Assembly: GCF_000276665.1 (NCBI RefSeq)
Contig: NW_004955417.1
Coordinates: 10,394,183-10,458,182 of the forward strand
Reading direction: 5' to 3'
From: Chinchilla lanigera
Lineage: Eukaryota > Chordata > Mammalia > Rodentia > Chinchillidae
DNA: 64,000 nt
A model generated the notes under the pieces. It was not told where the DNA came from and did no database searches. It saw only the letters and a list, made by a program, of their open reading frames with translations. Position 1 is the first letter of the stretch. Every line of letters begins with the position of its first letter. The translations under genes were made by a program, and so were the position numbers. Positions 27,001 to 35,640 of the stretch are shown here, in pieces.

Positions 27001-27814
27001 AAAAATCTTGAACTATATGGGCTCTATGGGGATTTTCTAGGGCTTGGTATATTAGTTTTGGATCCCAAAAGAAAGGAAACAAGATGGAAATCATGAGGAT
27101 TTAGGAGTTTCCTTCTAGGGAAAAAGCAAATACATCTCCATAACCTTCCTTTATTACACAAAAAAATTGGGGCAACTTTGCAAACCTCAGGAGCTTCATG
27201 GATAGAGCAAGGATGCACTCTGCCCTCCACCCAGCCTGGGACTCTAGTTCCCATCCAGATCCAAGCCCTGGAAGCGTCTCGGTCAATAGCGTTGACTCAA
27301 CAAATGACTGAAGACAAATTTAACCAAAAAACCCATTTGTGTGGGGAAAATACACAAGAGTTAAAAACTGGGAAAATCATTTCTCTTGATGTGTTTTTGT
27401 AGTAAATCTTCATGGTCAAAATAAAAAAGTCAAGATTAAAGGATAAAGGCTAATACGTGTATCAGTATAATTTCTTTCCAGATTCCCTAAGATATCCATG
27501 AAGAACGTATTTGTCTTAAACTTTGCTCATTAAGTGGTGCTGGCGTGTAAGAGCTGAGGAAAAAGTGTCTGCTCCAGTTGAAGGCCAGACATGAGATTTG
27601 TAGCTGTTTCATTGGAAAGAGAACATCAGAACACAGTGTCCATTCTATACAACAATATAATTTTCATAGGTCACCTTTTTTTTTAAGTAATGAAAACCAT
27701 TCTTTCCCTGGTACACAGCAGGAGGAGGACAGAAAATAAGCACCAACACATACTCTCTTCTCTTACCAAATAAAGTATAAGCAGACACAGGGAGTGAGGA
27801 CGGGCTGGAGTCAT
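1..27814 (-). CDS. CDH17: CDH17, liver-intestine cadherin (cadherin-17), 5' partial, 10 coding exons
   Basis: A calcium-dependent cell adhesion protein of the basolateral membrane of intestinal epithelium. It has seven cadherin repeats and a very short cytoplasmic tail in known orthologues (about 832 residues). Ten exons joined on the minus strand give 1347 nt, 449 codons, with matching phases at every border. The order is: signal peptide at residues 1 to about 22; EC1 with LDRET and the linker KDINDNRP (about residue 120); EC2 with the Ca-site motif NATDLDD and a degenerate end; EC3 with PLDREEKD and KDINDNPP; EC4 with TAHDLDE ending in INVIDINDQIP. Potential N-glycosylation sites are NAT, NKT, NST and NLT. 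Identity rests on long stretches matching my memory of human CDH17, such as QINNKTGEISLT and SIDQEGHIYVTQPLD. Residues after 449, including the membrane segment, lie outside the window. No stop or frameshift was found in any exon. Confidence 0.96.
725..860 (+). repeat. MIR SINE relic
   Basis: Reads like the tRNA-related head of MIR: a ggttaagattatggggtctg segment followed by tctggctctgcc. Old and diverged. Confidence 0.6.
925..1050 (-). repeat. MIR SINE relic, 3' part
   Basis: Contains caggcactatactaagtg and a later gagaagttaagtaac segment, the reverse complement of the MIR core and tail. Confidence 0.55.
1345..1500 (-). repeat. Degenerate B1-dID dimeric SINE
   Basis: On the plus strand an ID-like half (tattggggattggattcagg) is followed by a poly-T stretch and a B1-like half, the expected order for a minus-strand B1-dID. 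Strongly diverged. Confidence 0.55.
1730..2030 (+). mobile_element. MaLR-type LTR relic
   Basis: The 3' part has the usual ending of ancient mammalian MaLR LTRs: a gaaactgtgagctaagttaa segment with the polyadenylation region, then a close to agcaacaggaaaactgactc. No internal coding region is attached. Confidence 0.5.
3829..4044 (-). CDS. CDH17: CDH17 exon 10
   Basis: 216 nt. Acceptor CTTCTCCATAG, donor AAAG|GTTGGT. It starts with GG (completing a Gly codon) and ends with a single G. It encodes most of EC4, from SSIGVFTAHDLDE to YNLTVEVSDK. The TAHDLDE motif is the central DxD calcium site and NLT is a glycosylation sequon. Confidence 0.95.
4230..4570. repeat. Ancient interspersed repeat, probably LTR-derived
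   Basis: The aaaacaacagaaatttattt stretch followed by ctggaagctgggagctgac belongs to a widespread mammalian repeat that I cannot name with certainty. It lies directly before another LTR relic. Confidence 0.4.
4600..4990 (+). mobile_element. MLT1-type MaLR LTR relic
   Basis: It carries the usual MLT1 order: taaggttatggtaatgaaat, a ccttataagagtgggga block, cagagacgatgtggaagagg, then ttgttttaaggaaccgtgtc near the 3' end. Confidence 0.6.
6360..6740 (+). mobile_element. MLT1-type MaLR LTR relic
   Basis: It begins with a ccaaaatggctcccaatact segment and ends with the poly-A-signal area ttgttattttaagctactaa followed by ttatatacagataacaaaca. Non-coding solo LTR. Confidence 0.55.
8034..8184 (-). CDS. 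CDH17: CDH17 exon 9
   Basis: 151 nt. Acceptor CTGTTGTAG|CAC, donor TTGG|GTAAGA. It encodes HVFYAVAKDEYGKPLSHPLQ through the EC3/EC4 linker VKDINDNPPSCP to VFEIQENEALG. The DINDNPP motif is the classic calcium-binding linker of cadherin repeats. Confidence 0.95.
8185..8492 (-). other. CDH17 intron 8
   Basis: 308-nt intron with a GTAAGT donor and a TTGTAG acceptor. No repeat seen. Confidence 0.9.
8493..8624 (-). CDS. CDH17: CDH17 exon 8
   Basis: 132 nt, phase 0 at both ends. Acceptor GGCCCTGCAG|GTG, donor TCG|GTAAGT. It encodes VQWNEPGAQYS, SIDQEGHIYVTQPLDREEKDS. The DRE motif supplies a calcium ligand for EC3. Confidence 0.95.
8829..8915 (-). mobile_element. ID SINE with target duplication
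   Basis: tRNA-Ala-derived ID element on the minus strand (tggtaccaggag on the plus strand, then gctatatccccagc). It is flanked by aagcaattatttatg (8814-8828) and aagcaattctttatg (8916-8930), a 15-bp target duplication with one mismatch. Confidence 0.85.
9395..9545 (-). repeat. MIR SINE relic
   Basis: The segment atctcatttaactttcaaat, followed later by tagatgaggaaactggag, matches the MIR core read in reverse. Confidence 0.65.
10128..10224 (-). mobile_element. Young ID SINE
   Basis: Nearly identical to the copies at 29127 and 33877 apart from one extra A in the CAAAAGCGCC region. CpGs are intact. It is flanked by imperfect repeats of attgagtcctttttt (from 10114) and aactgagtccttttt (from 10225). 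Confidence 0.9.
10255..10440 (-). repeat. MIR SINE relic
   Basis: Contains gactcttcacaataactctg and gagaaattgaggctcagaac, reverse-oriented MIR landmarks. Confidence 0.6.
11087..11286 (-). CDS. CDH17: CDH17 exon 7
   Basis: 200 nt. Acceptor TTTCCCATAG|GG, donor CCCAG|GTAGTA. It encodes QELDPVKNPSYNLVVSVKD, the EC2 end SVDITVKENIW and the start of EC3 with IENSTDPHPVKITQ. The EC2/EC3 linker lacks a canonical DxNDN motif, as is known for this cadherin. NST is a glycosylation sequon. Confidence 0.95.
11287..11376 (-). other. CDH17 intron 6, 90 nt, in frame and open
   Basis: A very short intron with good borders (CAACAAG|GTAAGTT and CCCATAG). Its length is a multiple of three and it has no stop in the CDH17 frame, so the exon 6, intron and exon 7 sequence reads through as one open frame. 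Confidence 0.9.
11377..11535 (-). CDS. CDH17: CDH17 exon 6
   Basis: 159 nt. Acceptor TTGTTAAACAG|GAAAG, donor CAACAAG|GTAAGT. It encodes KPFMYVNATDLDDPATPNGQ and then QINNKTGEISLTQQ. The DLDD element is the DxD calcium site of EC2; NAT and NKT are sequons. Confidence 0.95.
11536..13537 (-). other. CDH17 intron 5
   Basis: 2.0 kb. It holds one old ID element (12088-12173). The rest is unassigned, AT-rich around 12180-12600. Confidence 0.85.
12088..12173 (-). mobile_element. Old ID SINE
   Basis: Plus-strand text ggttaccaggaattgaactc followed by agctaaatccctggcc is a reversed, diverged ID element with a small deletion in the anticodon-arm region. Confidence 0.75.
13538..13676 (-). CDS. CDH17: CDH17 exon 5
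   Basis: 139 nt. Acceptor CAACATCAG|ATT, donor CGCCCAG|GTGAGA. It encodes IAALDAQGVTVEGPVPITIE, the EC1/EC2 linker VKDINDNRPMF and YEGSVRQNSRPG. The KDINDNRP motif binds calcium between EC1 and EC2. Confidence 0.95.
13677..14521 (-). other. CDH17 intron 4
   Basis: 845 nt. No repeat recognised; short overlapping open frames near 13920-14185 look like chance. Confidence 0.85.
14522..14656 (-). CDS. CDH17: CDH17 exon 4
   Basis: 135 nt, phase 0 at both ends. Acceptor TTCTTTTCCAG|TTT, donor CTCCAG|GTGAGT. It encodes FKLNPPAVAFELDGETDDII, then NGLLYYIRALDRETRATHN. LDRET is the EC1 calcium motif. Confidence 0.95.
18420..18584 (+). mobile_element. B1-type SINE with A tail
   Basis: 7SL-derived: ccaggtgtggtgatgcatgc, then gggaggctgaggcagaagga, ending in gatcctgtctc plus a poly-A and GA tail. 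It carries the internal repeat of the left arm. Confidence 0.85.
19564..19658 (-). mobile_element. ID SINE with 17-bp target duplication
   Basis: A reversed ID element with its poly-T first. It is flanked by caaggatgtccaatctt (19547-19563) and caaggatgtccagtctt (19659-19675), which differ at one base. It is inserted into the old L1. Confidence 0.9.
21066..21290 (+). mobile_element. B1-dID dimeric SINE
   Basis: A B1 left part (aggcatgatggtgcatgcc, ccagcactctcggggagctg) is joined through an A-rich linker to an ID half (cctggagatgtggctcagta, gggtttaatccccagtatca). Confidence 0.85.
22147..22929. other. GC-rich intronic segment with overlapping open frames
   Basis: Open frames of 152 to 212 codons exist on both strands over the same bases (for example + 22291-22929 and - 22147-22605). 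I recognise no domain. Low stop density follows from base composition. It lies inside CDH17 intron 3. Confidence 0.4.
23592..23690 (-). CDS. CDH17: CDH17 exon 3
   Basis: 99 nt, phase 0 at both ends. Acceptor TTGTTAACAG|ACAGTGG, donor CTACCAG|GTAAAG. It encodes TVGNGQDGKFSGPLKPMTFS and IYEGQESSQVIYQ: the end of the signal peptide and the first strands of EC1. An alternative acceptor four bases further in (ACAG) would break the frame. Confidence 0.95.
24440..24620 (-). repeat. MIR SINE relic
   Basis: ccccatttcacaggtaatga and the following gtagagaattgaccaggtca are reverse-oriented MIR core landmarks. Confidence 0.55.
26570..26770 (-). repeat. MIR SINE relic
   Basis: gtgccagtcactgatctaag, then gcattatctcatttaattgc, then a diverged tail ending in agtaagtggcagcaacaag. 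Typical MIR read in reverse. Confidence 0.65.
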
Positions 27815-27836
27815 CTTGCTATTCTTGCTCAAACTC
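27767..27836 (-). CDS. CDH17: CDH17 exon 2: start codon and signal peptide
   Basis: 70-nt exon. The acceptor is TTTATTCACAG|GAG after a pyrimidine-rich tract, the donor TATTTG|GTAAGAG. 22 nt of 5'UTR precede the ATG at 27814-27812, which has A at -3 (GCAAGATGA). It encodes MTPARPHSLCLLILYL, a hydrophobic signal core that continues into exon 3. An upstream in-frame ATG at 27898 lies in the intron and is not used if the acceptor call is right. Confidence 0.93.
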
Positions 27837-28534
27837 CTGTGAATAAACCAAAGATAAAGGGGATTAGTGGCCAGTCTGTTAAAAGCATGTCTCTGCAACC
27901 AGTAAGAATCACTCAGTGATATCCAATTACAAACCTAGTCACATGGGATTGGTACAGGCCAGCTTTGCTCCATGAGCATCAGCCTGGCCTTCCAGAATCT
28001 TCCTGATCCCTCATCGATAGCAAGGCCTAAGTCAACATCACCAAAGGAATCTCTGTAAATTCACCTCTTCAACTGCTTCCTTCCACTGTAACTTTCACTT
28101 AAGATCTCAAACAATCAGGAGTAAGTATTATTTTCTGGCTTTTTTGTTCTGTTTTTATAAATAATTTTCACTTGTTTTATGGGTAGGGAAGATATGTTTT
28201 GGCAAATGCCAGGATAACTAAGTAAAAAACATTTAGTGGCTCTAATTCAGAGCTACAAATATATTAATTCCCAAAGGGGAAAGAATCCACAAATGTTCAT
28301 GATCCTTCATTAAAAAGACCTCACCAGCTGCCTCTTTGGCCTTTTTAATATTGTTATGGGACCGGTACAATACACATAAGGAAAGATTGTATTATATAAT
28401 CCTCCAAAAGGGACCAAATGAGAATTTCAACTCTGCCCACATTATCTTCAGTTCAAAACTTCCTATTTCTTAAAAATTATAATGTTCACTGTGAGACTTA
28501 TCATGACTCAGTTTAAAAAGTGAGGTAAATTTTT

Positions 28535-28638
28535 GGGTTTTTTTTTTTTTGTCTTTTTTTTTCCAGTACCGGGAATCGAACGCAAGACCTTGAGTTTGTC
28601 GGGCAGGTGCTGTGCCGCTGAGCTAAATCCCCAAGCCC
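28535..28638 (-). mobile_element. ID SINE with 17-bp target duplication
   Basis: A reversed ID with a long T run, ccagtaccgggaatcgaac and gctaaatccccaagccc. It is flanked by aaagtgaggtaaatttt just before it (ending near 28533) and again at 28639-28655. Confidence 0.9.
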
Positions 28639-29126
28639 AAAGTGAGGTAAATTTTCCATATGGCCTATAAAGCATTGTTGCTGCTTATATCATAATACTG
28701 AACTGCTTTTTTAAAAACCAAGGACGCAAAAATTATTCATTTCACTAAAATCCCAACCACTTATTACTTTAGGGATTATGGATGATCCTGGTTTAATTCA
28801 TCTTTTAAATTTTTTTTTCCACATAAAACATATTATATCATCGGTATGGGAAATGGCTACTAAAATTCTAGCCACTCTAAAAATTTAGACCCTGAAATTT
28901 TTAGTTGCTTTATGTTTGCATAACTGTTATCTGAACTTTACAAAGATGAAAGAGCTATCCCGTTTCAGCCTCATAAATGCCATGGTAGATAAAGAAATAA
29001 GAGTCACCGGGAGGTACTTTGCAAAGAAACCTTTAGAAAGGCCCTAACAGAGTGGTGCAGAAAGTGATTCAGAGCCACACATCTGGGCTGGGACCAGTTC
29101 TACGTTAGCTAAGGGAGTGCAACTTT

Positions 29127-29228
29127 GTTGTTGTTGTTGTTTTGGTTTTTCTCCGGTACCGGGAACCGAACTCACGACCTTGCGCTTGCCAGGCAGGCGC
29201 TTTGCCGCTGAGCTAAATCCCCAGCCCC
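29127..29228 (-). mobile_element. Young ID SINE with perfect 17-bp target duplication
   Basis: Reversed ID with a (GTT)n tail. The body is identical to the copy at 33877 with all CpGs intact. It is flanked by taagggagtgcaacttt at 29110-29126 and 29229-29245. Confidence 0.95.
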
Positions 29229-29344
29229 TAAGGGAGTGCAACTTTATCACTCTGTCCCTGTTTCCTTATGTGGAAAATACCTGGAAATTGCTCAGTAATA
29301 AATGTATGCTCTTATGATTTTCTCACAGATACAATGAGTTAGGA

Positions 29345-29450
29345 ATTTCCCAACTTTATAGATAAGGAAATTCAGGTTCAAATTAAGCAGTTTGCCTAAA
29401 GACACATAGCTAAGAAGTGGCACTCAGAACTGTCGAGTGCAAACTCCAAA
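29345..29450 (-). repeat. MIR SINE relic
   Basis: tagataaggaaattcaggtt and acacatagctaagaagtggc are reversed MIR landmarks. Confidence 0.5.
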
Positions 29451-29789
29451 ACATCTTTATGTAGTGTGAAAGCCATGTGGATATAGATGTAGGCATCAAT
29501 AGAAAGATATATGTAAATATATAGCTTATATATGCTGAATTACTGCAAGCTTCCGTGGCTATTTTAGGGGAAACTGGGATTCAAATCCTTCTGGACTCGG
29601 ATTCATGAATTAAAAATCAGCTTTGCCACAAAATTAATTTGGTCAACATGTCCTAATGCTATTTTAGAACTCATTACTGTGAAGCACAAAAAAGTTTGTT
29701 TGTTTGTTTTTTCTTGGCTGCTTATTTGATTTGGAAACAACATAAAAACAATAACAAGTACTCCCAGGCCCCAGCACATTGCAAGAGGA

Positions 29790-30090
29790 AATGCAACCGG
29801 CCCGGTGTATCCACAAGTCCCACATCCACAGATTCAGCCAACCATGGATTGAAAATATTCGGGCAGAGGGAAGAACACACCTTTACTGAGCATGTACAGG
29901 CTTTATTCTCTAAACAGTAACAACTACTTACGTAGCGTTTACATCGTATCAGGTATAAGCCTATGTGAGGATGTGTGTAGTTTATACGCAAACACCAGCC
30001 CATTTCATGTAAGGGACTTGGGCACCCATGAATTTTTATACCCTTGGAGGTCCTAGATCCAGTCCCTATGAATCCTGAAAAATGACTGTA
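29790..30090 (+). mobile_element. Tigger-like DNA transposon relic
   Basis: The string gattcagccaaccatggatt, a gaaaatattcgggcagagg segment and the end gaatcctgaaaaatgactgt match a common non-autonomous mammalian DNA transposon, probably TcMar-Tigger. Family assignment is from memory. Confidence 0.5.
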
Positions 30091-30299
30091 TATAAATGAA
30101 TGAAGTGGTATTGTTATGTCCAAGTAGGTTTATTTTTATACTAACAAAATGTACATGATCAGCTATCAATCAATATTTGCGTAAAAGAAGTAAACAACAG
30201 ACAGTTGGGTAAAACTACCCATGTGGGAATCTTTCTCAAACTCCTCAGCCTTAAAGATATCGCACTGCAGCTCCCAGCTCTACAGCCTTATCTGCCACT

Positions 30300-30430
30300 C
30301 CCTCCGATCACCCAGCCCGCCGCCCTCCCGGCGCCCTGCACCCCAGCTCCGCTCCGGGATCCGAACCTCAGCACTCGCCGCTCTGCCCGCCTGGTGTGGG
30401 CCTGGCCCAGACAAAATGGACACTGAGTAT
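30300..30430. other. Small CpG-rich cluster in intron 1
   Basis: About 11 CpGs in roughly 100 bases (30303-30395) in an otherwise CpG-poor region. A short plus-strand open frame follows (ATG at 30416). No gene identity was recognised. Confidence 0.45.
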
Positions 30431-30611
30431 TTTCTCAATGAAGTTGGATCAGGACTGTGCTTCTTCACATCTGCTCCTGCTTCTCATAGCTTATCATCTA
30501 GCTCCAAATCATTTATCTAAAGAATATTGAATCAAGCTTTTTACATGTGCCAGATACTGTGCTAAGAACTGGGATACCAAATTAAAGATACCTTCATAGA
30601 GCTAACACCTA

Positions 30612-30745
30612 ACTCCCACTTCTTTTTCTTTTTTTGAGACAGGATCGCCCTATGTAGCCGAGGATGGCCTCAAACTTATAGCGATCCTCCTGCCTCAGCC
30701 TCCCACGTGCTGAGATTACAGTCGGGTACCACCACACCTGGCCCC
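30612..30745 (-). mobile_element. B1-type SINE
   Basis: Plus strand reads tttttgagacaggatcgcc, then cctgcctcagcctcccacgt and ggtaccaccacacctggcc: a reversed 7SL-derived B1. Confidence 0.85.
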
Positions 30746-32514
30746 TACTTCTTTCATGAAATCTTCCTTCATTTCCAGCCAGAAGTCTCTTCCTGAAGCC
30801 CCCCCTTCCCATTTTTTATTACCACTCACTTACTCACTGGTTTATTGCTGCTACTGAAAAATAAAATCCTTCACGGCAAGAGCTTAATTTAAAATTATTT
30901 TTAACCTCTCAAAGTTCTTCATATCTTATATATGTTAAGCCCTCAATACATGTTTGTTAAATTTTAATATATTCATAGCTATCTAACATGGACATCCTAT
31001 TAATTTGTTCTCGTCTAGAAGAGTTTTCAGAATAAGCGAAGCATGTTAAAGGGAATTAATTCAAGATTTAAAGCAGCATTTGGATGCAAAATGTAATAAT
31101 ACATTTTTACTGTTGATGAAAAGAATTGTCCCTCTTAAGTACACTATCAGATTTTTGCTCTGTAAACAGTTGAGAAATGGCGGAAATACATCACCTTTCC
31201 TTGAACTGATCTTCATAGCACTTTTAAGCTTCCAAAGAAGAACAAGTTGAATGACAGAAACGCTAATAAAAATTAAATGAATGCTTTATTTGGTCAAATG
31301 TTCAGACAGACCATTGTCTGGAATGTTTTAGGAGAAATGTATTTATCCTTTATTTTGTCATGTACACTTAGTTTTACCACTCAAAGTGTATTTCTAGTGG
31401 AAAACAGAAGTAATTTCTTTCCACTCTCATGTGTAAAATGCCATGATGTATTTAAGGACAAATCTACCACACCACGCTGTGGTGAGGAGCGTAGACGAGA
31501 ATTAGTCGGACTGGTTTGGGTCCTATTCTAACACCTTGTGGCTCCATTTACTTTTCTGTAGAGAAGGAATGACTTTAGTACCCACATTTGAGAGTCATGG
31601 GACCCAGTGAGTTAATATTGGGGACAGTGTTTGTCAAATAAAAATTCATTCTGCAACCCAAATCTGCTTGGTCCAAACTCTAAACATGATGCTACAGTCC
31701 ATCTCCCTCCTCCCTGCCCACCTTCCACCAGCCCTATGTGGAGACCATTCAAGGAAATTCCACGGCAACAAGTTCCTTGTAGTCAAATGAAGTGGGAGGC
31801 AGAGCCTTGCCCAAATGATTCAGAGCAAACCACACCAGTGCTAGGATTCCACCCAACAAGGACTTTGTTCTCTCAAACAAGTCTTGCTTTTACTTCCTCT
31901 CTGCAGAGGCGGGATCCACTAATGAATATCATATGCTGGATCTTTATGGTGTGGACAGGAAGTCATCATTTGTAACTGAAATCACCTACAATAAGATAGG
32001 TCTCCTCACAACTACTGCTTGGAAAGGGTTTGAGAAGAACTGCAGATAGTTCAGTGACATTTTATCTAAACTGCCCAAAATAGTTGACTCAACCATCGGC
32101 TTGGAATTGTTGCTATTCGTCAGGGTCTCTTTCAGGTACAGGGACTAAATTCACACTGTTCCTATGGCAACTATCTGACAGGCCACGCATGCCCTTAGCA
32201 ACACAGTTCAAAGGCAGCTTGCGCTACTCAAAAGGAGGAGCTTTGAAGAAAAGTATCCCAGCCATGTGGCTTCACCACACCTGTAAGACAATCCCGCCGC
32301 TACTTGCTTTACCATAGACCAGGGCTTAGAAATGTGGAGCCAGGGATGCTAGCCTTGCTCTCAAGTACAGATGGTTTCACTGCAGCCCAGAAAATGTGGA
32401 AATCCCTGTATGGCCCAATCTATGTCCAACCAGATCACAACACACAGGCAGCTAACAGTGAGTGCCGTGAACACGTGTGCCACGAGCAGGGCCAAGACTG
32501 CTAGTAAATGATGC

Positions 32515-32640
32515 CAGTGACTTCTCAGAACAACCCTATACTACCATCACCTGCCTCTCCAACAGGAAAAATCAGAATGTGAAGGTCAAGGGAGTTAAGA
32601 AACTTGCCCAAGGTCACACTGCTAGGCTATTTCCATGCCT
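32515..32640 (-). repeat. MIR SINE relic
   Basis: gaaacttgcccaaggtcaca and the following ctgctaggct are well kept, reversed MIR tail sequence. Confidence 0.6.
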
Positions 32641-32889
32641 GTGCTCTTAATTATAATATTCTTCTACCCCTGAAAAAAAAGAACACTCTTTCAGATAAAG
32701 TTAATATGTGATAAGATACCAAGTATTGCCTCATCCATTACATCTTTCCAAAAATTCAAACAAGCTTCATTTTGTTTTTTATTTCATGGTTGCTCTTCCT
32801 CTTCATACACTAACAAGACCTCACCCTCATTGCCCACTCATTTCCCCTCTAAGCTTCCTTGCAAGGGTCTCCCCTTTTTTCATTAAGTC

Positions 32890-33300
32890 AAGTGTCATAG
32901 GTTGAATTATGTACATCCAACCAAACTTATATGTTGGAGTCCTAACTCCCAAGTACCTCAGAATGTGACCTTATTTTGGCGTCTTAACAGAGGTAATAAA
33001 GATAAAAAGAAGTCTTTAGGGTGGACCCTTATTTCAATATGGTGGTGTCTTTATAGAAAGAGGACCTTTGGAGACGGACTTGTACACCAGAGAACCCCCC
33101 AGCAGCATGAAGCAGCCATCTACAAGCCCAGTAGAGGGCCTGGAGCAGATCCATCCTCATAGCCCTCACAGGGAACCAAGCCTACAGACGTCTTGATCTT
33201 GGACCTGTAACACAAGAACTGTGAGACAATCCATTTCTGTCATTTAAGTCACTCCTTCTGTGGTATTTCGTTATGGCAGCTCTAGCAAACTAATGCTTCA
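32890..33300 (+). mobile_element. MLT1-type MaLR LTR
   Basis: Starts with tcataggttgaattatgtac, has a gaatgtgaccttattttgg block and gtctttatagaaagaggacc, and ends with tggcagctctagcaaactaa. Solo LTR in intron 1. Confidence 0.65.
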
Positions 33301-33876
33301 AACAACTCTGGTTTGGCTGTAAGGTACTGCCATGCCAGGACAGGGGTGGCCTGCAAGGGAGCTTTGCCCTGCCATTATACATACAGCAGTCACAGCATCC
33401 TCAGGGGAAAGGAGGGGGCAACTGAAGCTTGATTGATTCTCATGCCGGCTCCAATGCCCTCAAGAGGCCGTAAGACATTTTTAGAGGCTCTTGTCATTTC
33501 CACATTTATCTGAGTAAACACAGAGAATTTCTAGGTCCCACATTACCAAACCTACAAGTAACTCAACATGCAAACATTGCTTTCTGCACCCCCACCCCTG
33601 CCAAAAGCTGAGTGCTAGATAAGTTTTAAGTAGAGTCAATTCTCTCTTGCCCTGGCTTGTGTTTTGTTTTTGCTTTTTAAAGATGAGAGGAAAAGCAGGA
33701 AAGGGGAACAGGAAGGAGAACTAAGGGCTTTACACTACGGTAATTTATCTGATGCTAAGGTTGACCACACAGCTACAAAGAACAAAAAAGGTACAAGAGA
33801 GATGACTGCAAACTTTCTGTCTCAATACCATAGAGTGGTGAGGGCGGGAAAGGATGTGACTAAAATTCATAATACC

Positions 33877-33985
33877 GGGGCTGGGGATTTAGCTCAGCGG
33901 CAAAGCGCCTGCCTGGCAAGCGCAAGGTCGTGAGTTCGGTTCCCGGTACCGGAGAAAAACCAAAACCAAAAAAAAAAAAAAAAAT
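33877..33985 (+). mobile_element. Young ID SINE with perfect 16-bp target duplication
   Basis: Body from ggctggggatttagctcagc to cggttcccggtaccggag, then AAAAACC units and an A17 run. It is flanked by taaaattcataatacc at 33861-33876 and 33986-34001. Pol III A and B box regions of the tRNA ancestor are intact. Confidence 0.96.
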
Positions 33986-35454
33986 TAAAATTCATAATAC
34001 CATGAAGACGGAAGAGCAGCAAATATCCTCTGTGCCATTTATTTTGCATCTGCATTGTATACTGCCAGGAACCACATAAATTACAAGGCGAAGCTAGATA
34101 TGAATAAAAATCAGATTAAAACCTGGCATTGTCATCAAGTAGCGTGGAGATCAATCACGCCCGTCTTTTTTGGTCTGACTCACAAATCACTGGCACTAAT
34201 GACATCACTTAAGGGTTAGAAAACCACAGGAGCTGTTGACCAATTTGTACTTTTGACAAATTAAGGAGCCAATTAGAATGGCTTGTAACAAACTAGAAAC
34301 GAGCAGACAGGCATAAAATCTGGGCTGCTGCTTCATTCAGAACAATTGCTCCGCCTGAGGAAGGAGTGGGCTGCCTGATGATCTGTTTTTTAAGAGTTGA
34401 GAAAGAAGAACGGGCGGGGAACCTCCACCCCATCAGCTACACACGTATAAACGTAAGCAATTCTTTCTGGCGCTGAATTTTACAGCATAGATACAGCCAT
34501 CGTGGATACTCTGAAAAAATCTCGATTTACACATATGCAAAACTGGTGGTAATTATTCACTATTAGGTCTGTGACAAGGTAGATGAGCTCACAGGAGGAT
34601 AAAGGACTCCCTGGAAGAACTTAAAACAAGATTAAATTTACATGACCGATTACAATATAAAATACTAGCATAATTATTCTTATCAAAGATTAATGAGTTC
34701 TAAGACATATTTTGAGAAATGCAGTCATGCTCATCCCCAGACTGAGCAAGGATGGGCTCGTGGTCTCACAGCAAGCAGCAGCCCCGAGTGGACGGATGCC
34801 TCCAATATGGGGTCAGACTGCCCCTGCCCCGTGTTCCCTGACATCTTACACAGGTAGCAGTGCCACTTCCACACTGAATGACCTCTGGTGGGCAGGCTCG
34901 TGCCTCAGAAACCTAGGAGGCAGGCCAGGCAAGGATTCTCTTTCCACCAAACCTAGCAGAACAGCCTCCTGAGAGCCTTCCCTGGCCTACAGAAGAACAT
35001 GGGAAGCGCTACTTCTCAGAAAAGGTTGTGTAATTATTTTTGACAGAGTGTTTCATGTATTATCCAACATTTCTCCATGTATAATAAAGTGCACAGAGAG
35101 CACTTTGTCAAGATAGTAAGATCACACATTCTGGCCTTAGAAATTCAGTAGAAGGTAAATCTAAATCAGATTCCAACTCATACAATTTAGACATCGAAGC
35201 ATTTAAAAAATAAAAAGCCACTTGCTGTAACACTAGCTCATTTACAAGGTGACCCTGAGGCAACAGTTGTAATGGCAAAAAAAAAATGTGCAGTCATGCC
35301 CAAGTACAGCGAGTTACCTCTGATTTCTGTAATTAAACCATAGGTGAGGGTAGGGATGCACAGAAGAGTAGAAAAATGAATTTAATTCTACCTAATACAG
35401 GCTGCCTACCACTATGAAATATCATGAATTCGTTTTTTATTGCAACTTTAAAGG

Positions 35455-35640
35455 AATAGCTTACATGCATTGAACACTTGCCAAGTTAAGCACTTTGGGG
35501 AACTTATTTCATTTAAACAATACAGCAACCTTATGATGTGGGGTCTGTGATCCTACAGGGCAGGACACTAAGCGTGAGAAATAGTGGAGGAAGGGGTGTG
35601 ACTCTGAATGCAGAACTCAGGCACAGAAGCACCAGGCTCG
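35455..35640 (-). repeat. MIR SINE relic
   Basis: ttacatgcattgaacacttg and aatacagcaaccttatgatg are diverged reversed MIR landmarks. Confidence 0.5.

Larger units (their letters stand above)
23691..27766 (-). other. CDH17 intron 2
   Basis: 4.08 kb. MIR relics lie at 24440-24620 and 26570-26770. Nothing else was recognised; open frames at 25332-25625 overlap on both strands and look like chance. Confidence 0.85.

Noticed and set aside
27683..27898. A longer CDH17 N-terminus starting at the in-frame ATG at 27898
   Set aside because: It would run through a clear polypyrimidine tract and acceptor (TTTATTCACAG) and push the signal peptide inside; the ATG at 27814 fits the family.
33877..33985. 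A tRNA-Ala gene
   Set aside because: The tRNA-like part belongs to an ID SINE with an A-rich tail and target duplication, and the same body recurs many times in the window.
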